Of a DNA stretch of 64,000 nucleotides, positions 50,458 to 62,300 are shown in pieces. The position numbers and the translations under genes are program-made. Each line of letters begins with the position of its first letter. The stretch's first letter is position 1. The stretch covers positions 3,694,001-3,758,000 of the forward strand of contig JAYJMM010000036.1 in the NCBI GenBank assembly GCA_037349105.1, written 5' to 3'. The notes beneath the pieces are model-generated. The model was not told the origin of the DNA. It made no database searches and saw only the letters and a list, made by a program, of their open reading frames with translations. Source of the DNA: Limnomonas spitsbergensis. Taxonomy: Eukaryota > Chlorophyta > Chlorophyceae > Chlamydomonadales.

Positions 50458-51245
50458 TGCTATTTTTTCTTAATTCGCCTTTCACAGGGGCCATCAGAAA
50501 CGACCTCTGCGGAACACTTCCGCAAGCCATATGCCCATCGTACATTTTATCTCCGCAGTCAATAACAAACGGGCTGTAACTCACCAAGAGTTTGGAAACA
50601 ACAAGCCTTGCTTTGTGTACTTCATGAATCGAAATGTTGAGAACATGGCGCCAGTAATCCGGTATGACGGTCATATGCCGCGTTAGCCTACTATGATAGC
50701 AGTATTACACTTTATACCGCCAAATCTAATATCAGATGCAGTGTTGGGAACTTACACCGTAAGTTCAAGTCGGATGTAACTTATTACAGTCACTTACACC
50801 GTAACAGTAAGAACGGTGTAAGAAACACACAAATCATCAACATCTACCAATCCATACCGATTCATGGGTGTGAACAAGGATGAACCTGGTGTGAACCCGG
50901 TATGGACCCACGTAAAAGTCACTTCACGAGCACAAAATGTGTATTTAGCAGTTTCCACGAGGCCTGATAGCTTGTATGATGGTTTTATTACATTGTAAGT
51001 AGTTCATGACCATTATGTGAGGCATATATGGCCTTCTACCACTGAATTTGATAAAAGCGTGGGTGTAAAATTACGGTGTGAGAGGCTTTTCTTACAGTGA
51101 GGGAGTAAGCCGAATGTAAGAGTAAGTGCAAGTTTTTTGCCCAAATTACATTGCGATATTTGTCTTGTTGTTAGTTGCACCGTAACTACGTGGAACAGTA
51201 ATTACAGTACTTCCAGTGTAAGAGTATGTAAGCAGTCACAACACA
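50458..51245. other. Spacer with scattered CTTACACCGTAA motifs
   Basis: No gene supported. A perfect hairpin GCGGAA-CAC-TTCCGC occurs at about 50508-50522. Between 50755 and 51210 the motifs TTACACCGTAA, ACGGTGTAAG and related forms recur in both orientations, so decayed repeats are likely. Confidence 0.4.
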
Positions 51246-51249
51246 TCAG

Positions 51250-51535
51250 ATGCCGATATACCGTCGATAAAGGGCGGTATGACCGTATGACGGCATGACG
51301 GTGTGCCGGTATAAATACTCTATTTTACCGCCGTATGTACCGCCATGCCGAATTGCCGCCATACCGCCGTACCGTCATACCATCCCCATTTGCGGTCCGT
51401 GACTACGGGTCAGATGTTTAAGTTCGGGGTTAGGGGTGCGGTATGGCGGTATAATAAGGGATCCATGAAGGGCGTGGAGGGGGGGGCTGGCGGTACAATG
51501 GTTTGGCGGTGTTGCGGTATAAGGGAATCACGGAG
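51250..51535. repeat. Foldback repeat built from CGGTAT/ACCGCC units
   Basis: GGTATGACCGTATGACGGC-type units on the left of an AT-rich centre (about 51312-51326) face TACCGCCGTATGTACCGCC-type units on the right, so the stretch can fold on itself. More GCGGTAT copies follow to 51522. The sequence TTTGCGGTCCGT near 51388 recurs at about 52413. Confidence 0.6.
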
Positions 51536-53094
51536 AGTATAGAGGAGCGAAAGTGACCAATGTGACCAATCTGACCCGGTGTGAATCCCTCCATGTTCCA
51601 TACCACATGTTGCTTCTTGGAAACTCCTTGATGATGCAAGTCAATGACGTCACACCTCTAGGCCTTTCTCAAAAGGCTCGGCCGCGTGGGCGCCTAACTA
51701 AAGGGTTGGGAGGACAGATAAGAACGAAACAAACACCAAGGGGCAGGGGGGAAATTAGGAAAAGCGGGATATAAAGTGATGGGACAGACAAAAGGCTGAA
51801 AAACGACAAGGGAAATTCCAGCCTCTGAAAAATGTCTGCGCCTCAACGATATCTACCACGTCTTCCACAAAAACCAAGGCATGCCCCGGTACAACTGGAA
51901 GAAATCTCTAGCACAGTTCGGAGGAAGGACCTGCCCATCCCCGCTCCATAAGTTGATCCAGCACGCTGGGGCATTGAAAGCATGCATGCAGCACATCTTC
52001 CATATGCTCGCCATCTCCCCTAGCCGAAGATCGCTGGTGATGCACAAGGTTGCCGTTTTTAAAGTTACTCGCAAGTTATGCACAACTGCTGGTGCAACGC
52101 ACAATATACACATACAATGCCACATTGGTGCGTGAATTCTAAAAAGTATACTGAAACAAGCTGGAATTACTTACTTGAATTGATCTCGCTGGCACGCCGG
52201 GCAAAAGGCTGTTGCAACCAGGGACAACCCCGCTTGCGACGGTTGCAGACTCGGATTTTATTTAGTCATAACGACAAACTAAAAGCGGAAGGGTCTGTGG
52301 TCAAGCGAGAGATTTGTGCCATGAAAAGATATAGTGACGATCATTGCAATGTTAATGTTCAAATATTATGAACTCACGTCATTTGGCGAGTAGATTCCGA
52401 GCCGAAATCTCCATTTGCGGTCCGTCACTAGCCCTATGGCGGTCCGTCACTAGCCCTATAGGGTTTGGACCGTAATTTCATCTTCAGCAACTTGTCGTAA
52501 TTCGTAAATTGCGGTGCTTTGAGGCGGTCTCACGTACCGTAACTTGGAAGCACAGCACTCGCTCGCCACGAACCACGAGGTCACGGATTCATGGCCCCCC
52601 TTTGTGTTATTCGTGTTCTTCTAGATGGCACCCAGGCCGACATACATGCCGACATCCATGCGGGGGGTGATTCTTCCCTAATAACAGACGACAGCGTGAC
52701 ACGTCAGGACAGGTCAACTGCTGACTGGAAGCCCGTATTTCTGTGCATGTGTGATGTCGTCCTTATCTATAATGTAGCGCGACCTGATGGGGCTGAGGTC
52801 CATTTAGTCCATTCCCAAGGCTGAGGCGTGCCCCATGCTGATTTCCTCACGTCCCTTCCTTGTCGAGGCTTGATACTGCAGGCTTTGCAGATCATTGCAT
52901 ATTACAGCTTACTTTTCTGAAATTCCTACTTCCTCTCATCGCAGGTATCATCTGACCAGAAGTTCAAAATAACGGTATTTAATATTTGCATGCCATGGTT
53001 TCGGAAGCACTGGAAACGCGGACGCAGTAGCCGTATGAACCGAAGTACTGTTCGGCAAACCGACAGGAACAGGCCTGGCAGTCCAATGGAGACA
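51536..53094. other. Spacer with no supported gene
   Basis: Short frames of both strands were examined and none has a recognisable motif. A tandem duplication GCGGTCCGTCACTAGCCCTAT occurs at about 52416-52461. Confidence 0.4.
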
Positions 53095-53155
53095 CGTCTC
53101 GTCAACCTGTACTTCCCAAAATCCACTCCGCATCGGCGTTCTCTTTTCTTTCTTT
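53095..53155 (+). mobile_element. LINE-A-type 3' tail, short copy
   Basis: About 60 bp matches the LINE-A 3' end (CGTCTCGTCAACCTGTACTT through CATCGGCGTTCTCTTTTC) with one change in the hairpin. It lies about 190 bp upstream of the start codon of the cNBD gene, in the same orientation. Confidence 0.7.
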
Positions 53156-53343
53156 ACACCTTTTAGTCAGAAGACTCAGCAAGCGAGGCCGAGGCGATAA
53201 GACAAGATAGCAAATTCACAATACATTCGCCATTGTCTGCCATCGAAATTTCGAAGGCCTTTCCTATAGGCCCGTGGCCGTCCGTACAGACTTATATTTC
53301 ATAATGGCAATTTGATCGCTCCCACGGCACCATCATTACGGGG

Positions 53344-56300
53344 ATGTCAAACAAAAATGAAGCATTGCAGCGTTCGGTGACCAAGGAGACTCCCAGTGGT
53401 GCGGACGCGCTGAGTCGCTCAGGCACCGGGAAGGGCAGCCTCAGCAAGATGAAGTCGTCTAAGAAGGCCAGGGCCTCCATGATGCACCGCTCTCCATTGC
53501 CCGAAGCCGCTTTGCTCCCCAAGGCCCACCAGTTTAAAAACTTCGAGCCATCGCACCGCTTCGAGAACCTGAAAGAAAGGCTGCACTTAGTCAGGTACGC
53601 TCGCCTCGCATACAGGTCAATACTCTCGCACCCCGGTCAGCCTCAAGGATTGAGCACCCGCACACTGTTCGTGACTTGTCTTCACAATGCATCCTGCGTG
53701 GCCTCCCTCCCCTGCATAGCCTCTCAACCTGCATGGCCTTTCAGCTTTGCATGGTGCAAACCCCGTGCATGGTGATTGATAAGATCACATCGTATGTTGG
53801 GGGGCTGAATGCTGCGCATGGCCATCATTCCCAGGGAGAAACTTTCAAGGCTTGGGCTACATGGCTGGATTTGTTTTTACATGGATACCACGCCAGTGCA
53901 TCAAAGCGTTCCTACGCATTCACCAACAACCTCATGAACTAGGCAACTAGTATTCCAGAATTAGAGACTTACCACTCATGTGCGCATGGCACCTCTGTTG
54001 ATGTAACGACGCTAAGCTACTGAGGCATCTGGCGCCAGATGTCTCAGTAGCTGAGCGTCGTTACATCAACAACCTCGAGTGGCCGCATTGCACTTGTATA
54101 CCGGGTAGGCTTGAGGCTGAGGGGGCATGAATTCCTCAGCATTGAAAACGACATCTCATGGTGTAGTGGTGCATAAGGCTGTACACATCATAAAACCGAA
54201 TCTCTGTTCCATGTCGTCCTCCTGCAGGAATCGAGCTAATGGTGGGGTGATGAACCTCAATGCTATTACGGAGCTGGTGGAAGAGTGAGTCCCACGTCTA
54301 TCCTTGCGTCTGCGAACTTAGCAGTGCTGAGACAAGAGGGACTATTGACAAGGGTATCCAATGCCAAACAGGAGGGGGGGGGGGGGTCGAGAGGGGGCGC
54401 ACAAAGTCAGGGTCACAGGATAGGATTGAAGACAGTGAATGGGGGAATGCAGACATACTCCGCGGGCACCGAGTTCTGTATTGAAAGGATGTCGAGGCCA
54501 GGTTGCTACGCATGGATGTGAACACGCTGGCTGGAAACCCTTCTGCAAACGGGGCTCGCCTGCTCACAGGGCGCTCTTCATAGCTCACACCACAGGCCGA
54601 ATCAAAATGGCTGCCTCGATTAGGATGCTGCTCCCGCCCCCATGCTTAAAATAACATAATGCAAGCTGTGTGGGAGCCATGGTCATTGACCTGGCTGATT
54701 CCCTCGGATGTTTCCCCCAGGATAGCTGGAGCTTGATACTGTTTAATCGGGAAAGGCGAATAATTAGCAGTTCGGGGTCTATAACAGACGCCACTGATTT
54801 TCAAAACTTTCAGTCGGTTAGATGCTTGTGATGCTTAATTGATCCGTAGGCTTCTGTCTAGCTGACCAGAGACCACAGCTGTTGCGGCCCTCGTCCCTGC
54901 TGACCTGACACTGTGCGAGCCCTGCTATCCCGGCATGGCTGATCCTGACCGTATGTGTGTGTCTGTGTTTGCCCCTAGGGCCCGAATCAACAAAGCCGCA
55001 GTAGTCGAAGACCCAGCAGCTGCAGGGAAGGAGATGAAGCACCTGATGGGGCTGCCTCACGGCATGTGGCGCGGCCTCACGGTTAGAGGTGAGCTGCACC
55101 ATTGGTGTGTTGAAGGGGGCGGGCCGTCCCCGGATGAGGGCAAATGGCACCCGGGTCTTTGGCCTGGATGCTGTTTTGGTGCCTACACATCCACCCAAGG
55201 GTCATGGTCCTACAAGGCCAAGCAGTGCGAGGAGGCCGGATTTTAAAAGCAAAGAAAATGAGGCCGGCCATGCTGGCTGAGGAGCTTTAATTAGGGTCAT
55301 GCATGCCCCGGTGCAGGGTTTAGGGTAAAGGTTTAGGGTTCTCAAGAACCCTAAATTCCAAAGCCGTAACACCGAACCCTTAACCCCAAACCCTGTATAT
55401 GTCTGAATCATGGCTGAAACAAGCATTAGGGGGAGCCAGTTGTTGTTACAAAGTTGACGCAACCACCCACAGCCTTTTGCGAAAGGGCCTGGCAGAGCGA
55501 ACCGGGGGGAAACAAGTCACAAGAACCATAACCTAAAACACGCAATCAAGCCAGTCAGGCTCCCGCAGGGGGCTGCCGATACTTCCGCACGTCGTACTGA
55601 CCGTCGTAGGCGTGCGTGGCCCTGGCTTCATTTTAGCATGAGGGCGCGCCATTCACCACTGTTGATGGCACCAGTTCACCTGGCCAGAAAGTCCTTGCTG
55701 AGAACATCAGTCAGAAAGTGGTGTATATTGATGGGGCGATGGGCACCTGCTCCATTGCCATGTCGAGGATATATTTGGGGGCCGAAATCCCTCTCTTTAT
55801 TACATTCTCCAGAACCCTCGACTTGGACCCACACCTTGCATTCCCTCTCCACCTGTTCAGAGATCCACGAGTATGCGCGACGACTCATGTGCCCCTTCCC
55901 TGGTGCAATGCTGGAGAGGGAGAGATTGTCCGCGTGGTGAGTCCGGATTAAGGATATGCTTCTCATATGCCTTGTTTCAGTGTTCCTTTTTTTGTGACTT
56001 GTGTCAGCTACGTTCCAGCCTTTGGACGGAGGTCTCATTTGTGGCCAACCATGCCGCCTTGGCCACAAGCTTAAAGGCCGGTCCAGGATTGGTCCCAATC
56101 AGGCCTTCGGCGGCCCCGTGGCGGCCTGCCGAAGGTGGACTCGTAGCCGAGAAAAAGAAGCACTGCCTTCTTGGCACCCGTGTGATTCCCGTGTGACACA
56201 TCTGAAGTGTAAATGGGTTTCCAATATTGAACTGACCTACAGGGACAGACTGGTACCAGACTCCCAACACCAGTACGCAGGCTGGAGGCACCGTGCCTGG

Positions 56301-59300
56301 GAAATGATGTTGAAGCCCCGACACTGTTGTCCGTGCTTCCCCGTCCCGTCCTCCCCTCCCCGTCCCGACAAGCACTACTGAAGCAGGTTGCACTCCCTGC
56401 CCCAACCCAACCCACCACGCCCTGCCTCGACTAGTACCAATGAAGCAGGCCGCAATCGCCGCTCCACCTGGCCCCGCCTCTTACCGCCCACCTCACCCCG
56501 GCTCGACTAATACCAAACAGCAATCCGTAATCGCCGCTCCACCCTGCCCCGCCCCATACCGCCCACCCCGACCGGACAGGCACTACTGTGTCGGGCACTT
56601 GAAGTTGGTCGAGTTCTCCGACGGCCAGGACATTGTGACTGAAGGCGAGACGGGCCCCAGCTGCTACTGGCTGCTCCAGGGGGACGCACACTGCACCCTG
56701 CCACCCGATGAGGAGGAGGAGCAAGCTGTTTCCAACAGCCCGACTCATAAGGGCCAGATGAAATCCCCCAGCAAGCACCAGGCAGGCCCCGTGGACCCTA
56801 TGGGCCTGATCGGCGGAGAGGCGCTCTTTACGAACCCCTACACTGGCACCACCAAGGCAGTCGGGACGGTGAGAGGCACGGGATGGCGGAGTGGGTGCGA
56901 GGTTTGAATACCTCAAATAATAGTGCATTCCAGCATCTCCACCAAGGATCTTGACATCCACCAAATGATTTTGTCGAAAGTAAAGGAGTGGTTGCGCCCA
57001 GCTGGGTTTGGTTCACTTTCTGTTGGAGGGCACTGGATCTAGGTTTGCTGGGTACCTTCGTGCCAGATTCCGTGCTGATCAGGGTTTATGTCAAGTTTGA
57101 AGTCAGGGTTTGGTTACGACAGGGTTGTCTTATGCCCTGTTCCACTTCTGTAATTGCTTCGAGGTTCAGTTGTGTCGGCTTGTTGTTCAGTGCACACCGG
57201 ACCACATTTGGCAGGCCACCATTAGGCTGATAGGGACAAAATCTGGGTAGCCACCCTTCGACTGATAGGGACACAATCTTGACTGGACAAATCAGGTGGA
57301 AGGACTTGCTGCACCAGGCCCCTATGGCCATAGGCCATGATGAAGCTAAATTGTAGCGACAGGGCCTTAAATCTGACTGATTTTAATGCTGGTTAGCTCT
57401 ATGAGCCATACAGGACCACGATACAGGACCCAAGAGTTTACCCTCCCTCCTTCCTCTGTTATATTGAATTCAATTTCGTGTTATTCTTCTCAAAAGAAGG
57501 CACTCGACCCCATCAGCTCGTCCCCCTACAACCTATGTTATTTTAAATTTGAATCCAAACTGTTATGCACCTCGCACAACCTCGACCCCTCCCTCTGTCC
57601 TCCCTCCTTCAGGTATTCTGCGCCAGCCTGTCAGCTAAGGATTATCAATCAGCCTTGCAGGCCGAGACTGAGGGAGTGAAGGGAGGTGTGAAGCAGCTGA
57701 AGCAGCTCCTGCTGGTGGCCAGGAATGACCGCACGCACATCCATGTCAAGGATATCTCAGGTGTGCAGATAAAAGAGGCTGTGGCAGGGGTTCAGCATAT
57801 TGTTTGCTCAAGGCAGGGGCAGGGTAAGGCAGGGGCAGGGCAAGGCAGGGCAGGGCTTCCAAACTAAATACCAAGGGGCTTTCGAACATCTGGGCTGATG
57901 ACGCAAATAATGGAGTTGTGAAAACATGACTGGCGTGCAATTGGGAGTGGTATGGATTTTCAAGGTTGGCGCATGAACAAGCAGAGCACATAAGCACAGT
58001 CACGTGTAAATGCCCCGTGTTTCATCGAGACTCAAAGATGTACAACCCATCCAAGCTCGATCTAAGCTTGTTCGATTAAGCTAGGATGGGCTGTGCATCT
58101 TGGGGACCGGCAAGAGTGGGTAGGGGACTGGAGAGGGGCGTTGAGGGGCGACTGGGAGGGCAGGTACTGGGGAGCAGGAGGAGGGAGGTGTAGAGATTGG
58201 GCCACTAGACCAAAGGACCAGCTGATGATTGAGATTGATTGAGTAGCAAGGTGCAGTGTACCTCTGTCTTCCATGTGTACAGCACCCATGTTCAGGCTTC
58301 AGGCCCTTAAATATTCACTTCTGATCTTGCCTCTTACGTTTGCAGCTCATCTGTCGGTCTTTGACCTGTTCCAGAACATGGACTCTGAGTTCAGGGACCA
58401 GATCTGCAAGATCGTCGAATACATATCAGTTCCAGCAGGTATGCAGGCTCGGTGGAGGAGAACTGGGGAAGCCCTGCCTGGGTGGAATTTGGTGTTTAGG
58501 ATTTGATTTGTATGCCTGAAGTGTGAGGAAAGACAGAATCAAGTGTTGCGACATGTAGAAGGTTGAGGTGTCATTAAGGATAGTGGAGGCTTTATATACT
58601 AGTATAAGTCAGTGTCAGTTACTGTCTTCATCACGGTCTTTATTTTACAATATTGATATATTCCACAAATCTGGAGTGCTTAGACGGCTAGGTTGACACA
58701 GCTCCGGACATCTTTGCTGCATCCAGTGCGTCGATCCGCTTGAACTACGCACCGACCCGAAACAAATCTTGACCCCTACCCCCTGCAGGCGATATGGTGT
58801 TTGAAGAGGGCGAGAGGATCTGCTTCTGCTACGTGATCCTGCAGGGTGCGGTGTCCTTCACACAGATCAACCCGCAGACCAAGCGCAATGAGGAAATAGG
58901 CATCAAGGTCACAGGTGGGATCCATGGGAGGGGTGCATGGTCAAGGAGGGAACAGGCATGTAAATTACAGCTGGGATCGAGGAGAGGGGTGAATGATTGA
59001 CGAGGGTACAGGCATGGAAATTACACCTGGGATCGAGGAGAGGGGCGTATGGTTGAGGAGGGTACAGGCATGCAAATTACAGCTGGGATCAAGGAGAAGG
59101 GTGCATGGTCGAGGAGGGAACAGGCATGGAAATTACAGCTGGGATCGAGGAGAGGGGCGTATGGTCGAGGAGGGAACTGGCATGCAAATTACAGCTGTGA
59201 TCGAGGAGAAGGGTGCATGGTCGAGGAGGGAACAGGCATAGAAATTACAGCTGGGATCGAGGAGACGGGTGTATGGTTGAAGAGGGAACAGGCATGCAAA

Positions 59301-62300
59301 TTACAGCTGGGATCGAGGATAGGAGAGTATGGTTGAGGAGGGAACAGGCATGCTAATAACAGGTGAGATCTACCTGAACTAGGCCGACATTGAAGACTTG
59401 TATGCGCTCAGGACTACACTATCAAAACAATCCAAGGATCTGAAGCCCCAGCACAAGCCAAGGGCATGATTGATGAACTTCTGCGTTCCCCCGCACTAGA
59501 AGAATTTTATTATGCTGGTAGCACCTGAAGTGGTTTGAGGGAGCAAGTCGTTAACGCCCTGTTGACGCCCGGTAGACAGGAGATGGAATCCAAGTATTTA
59601 AGTATGGTATGATGATGCTGTGTTCCAACCTGTGCAGGCCAGCACTTCGGAACCCTGGCAACTCTTTCGGTGGGCGAGAAGAAGAGGCCCTTCACCGCTG
59701 TGGCCTCAGAGCACTGCGAGTTTGCGGTGATCAGTCGTATCGGCTACAACCGCATCATGAGGATGCAGCTCAAGGTGGGCTGCATCAGGGTTTGGTTCAT
59801 ATGAAGGCTCAGGAGACTTTTCACTGTTTCAGGGTACAGAAAGTGCTGAGATTTGAATTTCAGAGGGGCTTCATGTTTTTTTTATGGCATGCTTGTTCCT
59901 GTTGTCCCAAGTGCATGTTGTGACCATGTACGAGGGGCATGTCCTGAATAATCTTGTAAAATATATAACAGACTACTGATATATGAGTGTGTGTTTCAGG
60001 AGCATGGCATGGCCCTCGTTTTTTCTCCCTCTGTCATGGCTTTGCCAATGGCTAGTATGCTTGATCCATGCTTCCACAAGCCTGAGTGTGCGATATGGCC
60101 ATCAGGTCCGCAGCAGTCAGCAGATCCTTCCGGTGACTAAATTCAAATTCAAATTCAAATACGAACGACAGGGCATGATTGAAGCCCGTGCAAAGGTGGT
60201 GAAGTCGATGGCAGTCATGAGCGATGCCAATGATCTTATAGTGCAACGAGTGGCTTTCAACAGCCAGAGCGAAACGTTCCAACCCGGTGAGCACCTGTCA
60301 ATCCAAAATGAATGTATATTTAAAATCGGTGCGCATAGTGAGTGTGATTGAAATGAAATACGTGTATGAAATGGGCAGCGAGCAGCAGGGGGTGAGCAGC
60401 TACTGATACAAATTAAATTGTATGCTAGGGGAGATATGGAGTAAGGGAGCGCCCTGGTTGTAACAAAGCATGGGCTCTGTGTTTACACGTAGCTACCTTA
60501 AACTCGCTCATACCTGCGTTTACAATACTGCACTCTGTACCGCCTGCCGGAAGCTGCTCAGGTGCTGCTTGCATTGTGCTGTCATGGGGGTCTGGAATCT
60601 CTGGAGGCGAGCAAGGCATCATAAGCTCGACCCGCGTGATACCTAAAATAATCACTGTTCGCCCGGATCATCAAACAGTCTGACACCAGGCTATGTTCAA
60701 AACAGCCAGTCTGGTGTCAGACTGTTTTTCACCTTTCTTGATTTTGTCTGTCCACTGGGCGCCAAGGAGGTGTATGAAACTTGAACCCGCTTAGTGTTTC
60801 AGGTACCGACCAGGCATCAAACAAAAACAGCTAGGTCCTGGCATCCCCCTTGGGGTTTTCACCGAGCGTTGAGCTGTCAATGACGTAACAACCTCTGGGC
60901 CCTGCTCTAAAAGGTTTCACCGAGCGTTGAGCTGTGGATGAATTGCTGCTTTCCTTCCTTGCCTGTCCTCCAGGGCACCTGGTCGTCAACCCGGCGTGCT
61001 ATCCAGGAAGGATATTTGTAATCATGGAGGGGGAATGCAAGCTGGTGAGGGGAGGCCGTCGGGCAGGTTTCTAGGTGCTGTGCGAAGAGTGCTGTACAAA
61101 TCAAAAACAGGATGTCCATCCTTGTCAACTTGAAATTAGGACAGATTGTGGGCTGTTTGATTCAGTTGGCATTCCCCAATGACTTGGAAAGTCCCACTCA
61201 TGGTACAGGGAGGCCTGTTTCAGGTTATAGCTCACTGATTTTGCAACGTGCTGCAGCTCCAAGGCATTTGTCAAGAAATTATACAGGCCATTGGCTGACT
61301 GTCCACATTTAATAAGTCAATTGTTGCGGCGACATGCTCGGTGCACAAGGATGCCCATAGTCCCTTTGCCCCCTCTTCTGCCCTCCAACCCGGCGTCCTG
61401 CCCAGCCTCTGGTGGAACTGGTGAACGATCCTCATGCGATTCTCCGAGCCGCCTTCCTGAGCCTACCTCCTCCCTCTCATGCACATCCTGTTTCCTAGGT
61501 GTGGCTCACAGACGACACGAGCACTCCTCCTCCCATCATCGTGCCGCTGAGCCAGCACGCGACCACCTGCCACCACGGCCTCACGCAAGGCATGCAGCAT
61601 ACAGCCAACATGGCAGCCGCAATGGCGGCGGCCGCGGCGGCGGCGCTGGCAGGGGCAGAGGCGCCCACACCCTCCGCAGAGTACGTCTTTTGGAATGGGC
61701 TTTCGATTGCTCTTGTTTTGCCGCTTGAGCATGCATGAGCGCAGATATACAGTTGACTGGCCTTGAACCCTTAACACAAGACCCTGCACCCCCTAAGCGT
61801 TCAACTGGCACTGAAGCAGAGCGGTGTATGAGACCTCAGACCTGGGGCCGTAGATAGGAATTTAGAGGTTTTACAACTCCTTTTCTGCTTCCCCCCAAGT
61901 CCCAGCACTCCACCCAAGCTCTCCACAGACTGTGACCTTTCCTTCCGCCCCCCGTCTCAGCCCATGTAAGCCAATATGATAAACAATTCCTCAATACCTG
62001 TATCCGGTTGCTTCCCATGAACCTCATCCCATGCAAAATGGTGAAACAAACGTTTAATGCTGCCCTCTGTATCGATGGCTTCCCTGCTGCTGTCTTGCAC
62101 TGCCTGGCCCTGCCTGACGCAATTATCCTTGTCGTGCTTAACATTTCAATAAAGATACCTGGCCGGTTTATCATCAGCGGTATCAAACTCGTAATAATGA
62201 GCTCCGTCCACCCTGGACTGCCCCCCCTGTCCTTCCCCCGTGGCACTGCTCCCCCCCTTTCTGCTGACTGTGTAACAACCCAATAAAATGCCCTTGGGTC

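Noticed and set aside
53292..53522. Minus-strand ORF over the first exon of the cNBD gene
   Set aside because: It overlaps the plus-strand exon, whose frame joins correctly to the next two exons through consensus splice sites.
55660..55760. Methionine-synthase-like string (VYIDGAMGT)
   Set aside because: Only about ten residues resemble the start of the homocysteine methyltransferase domain; nothing else of that protein follows, and a chance match is likely.
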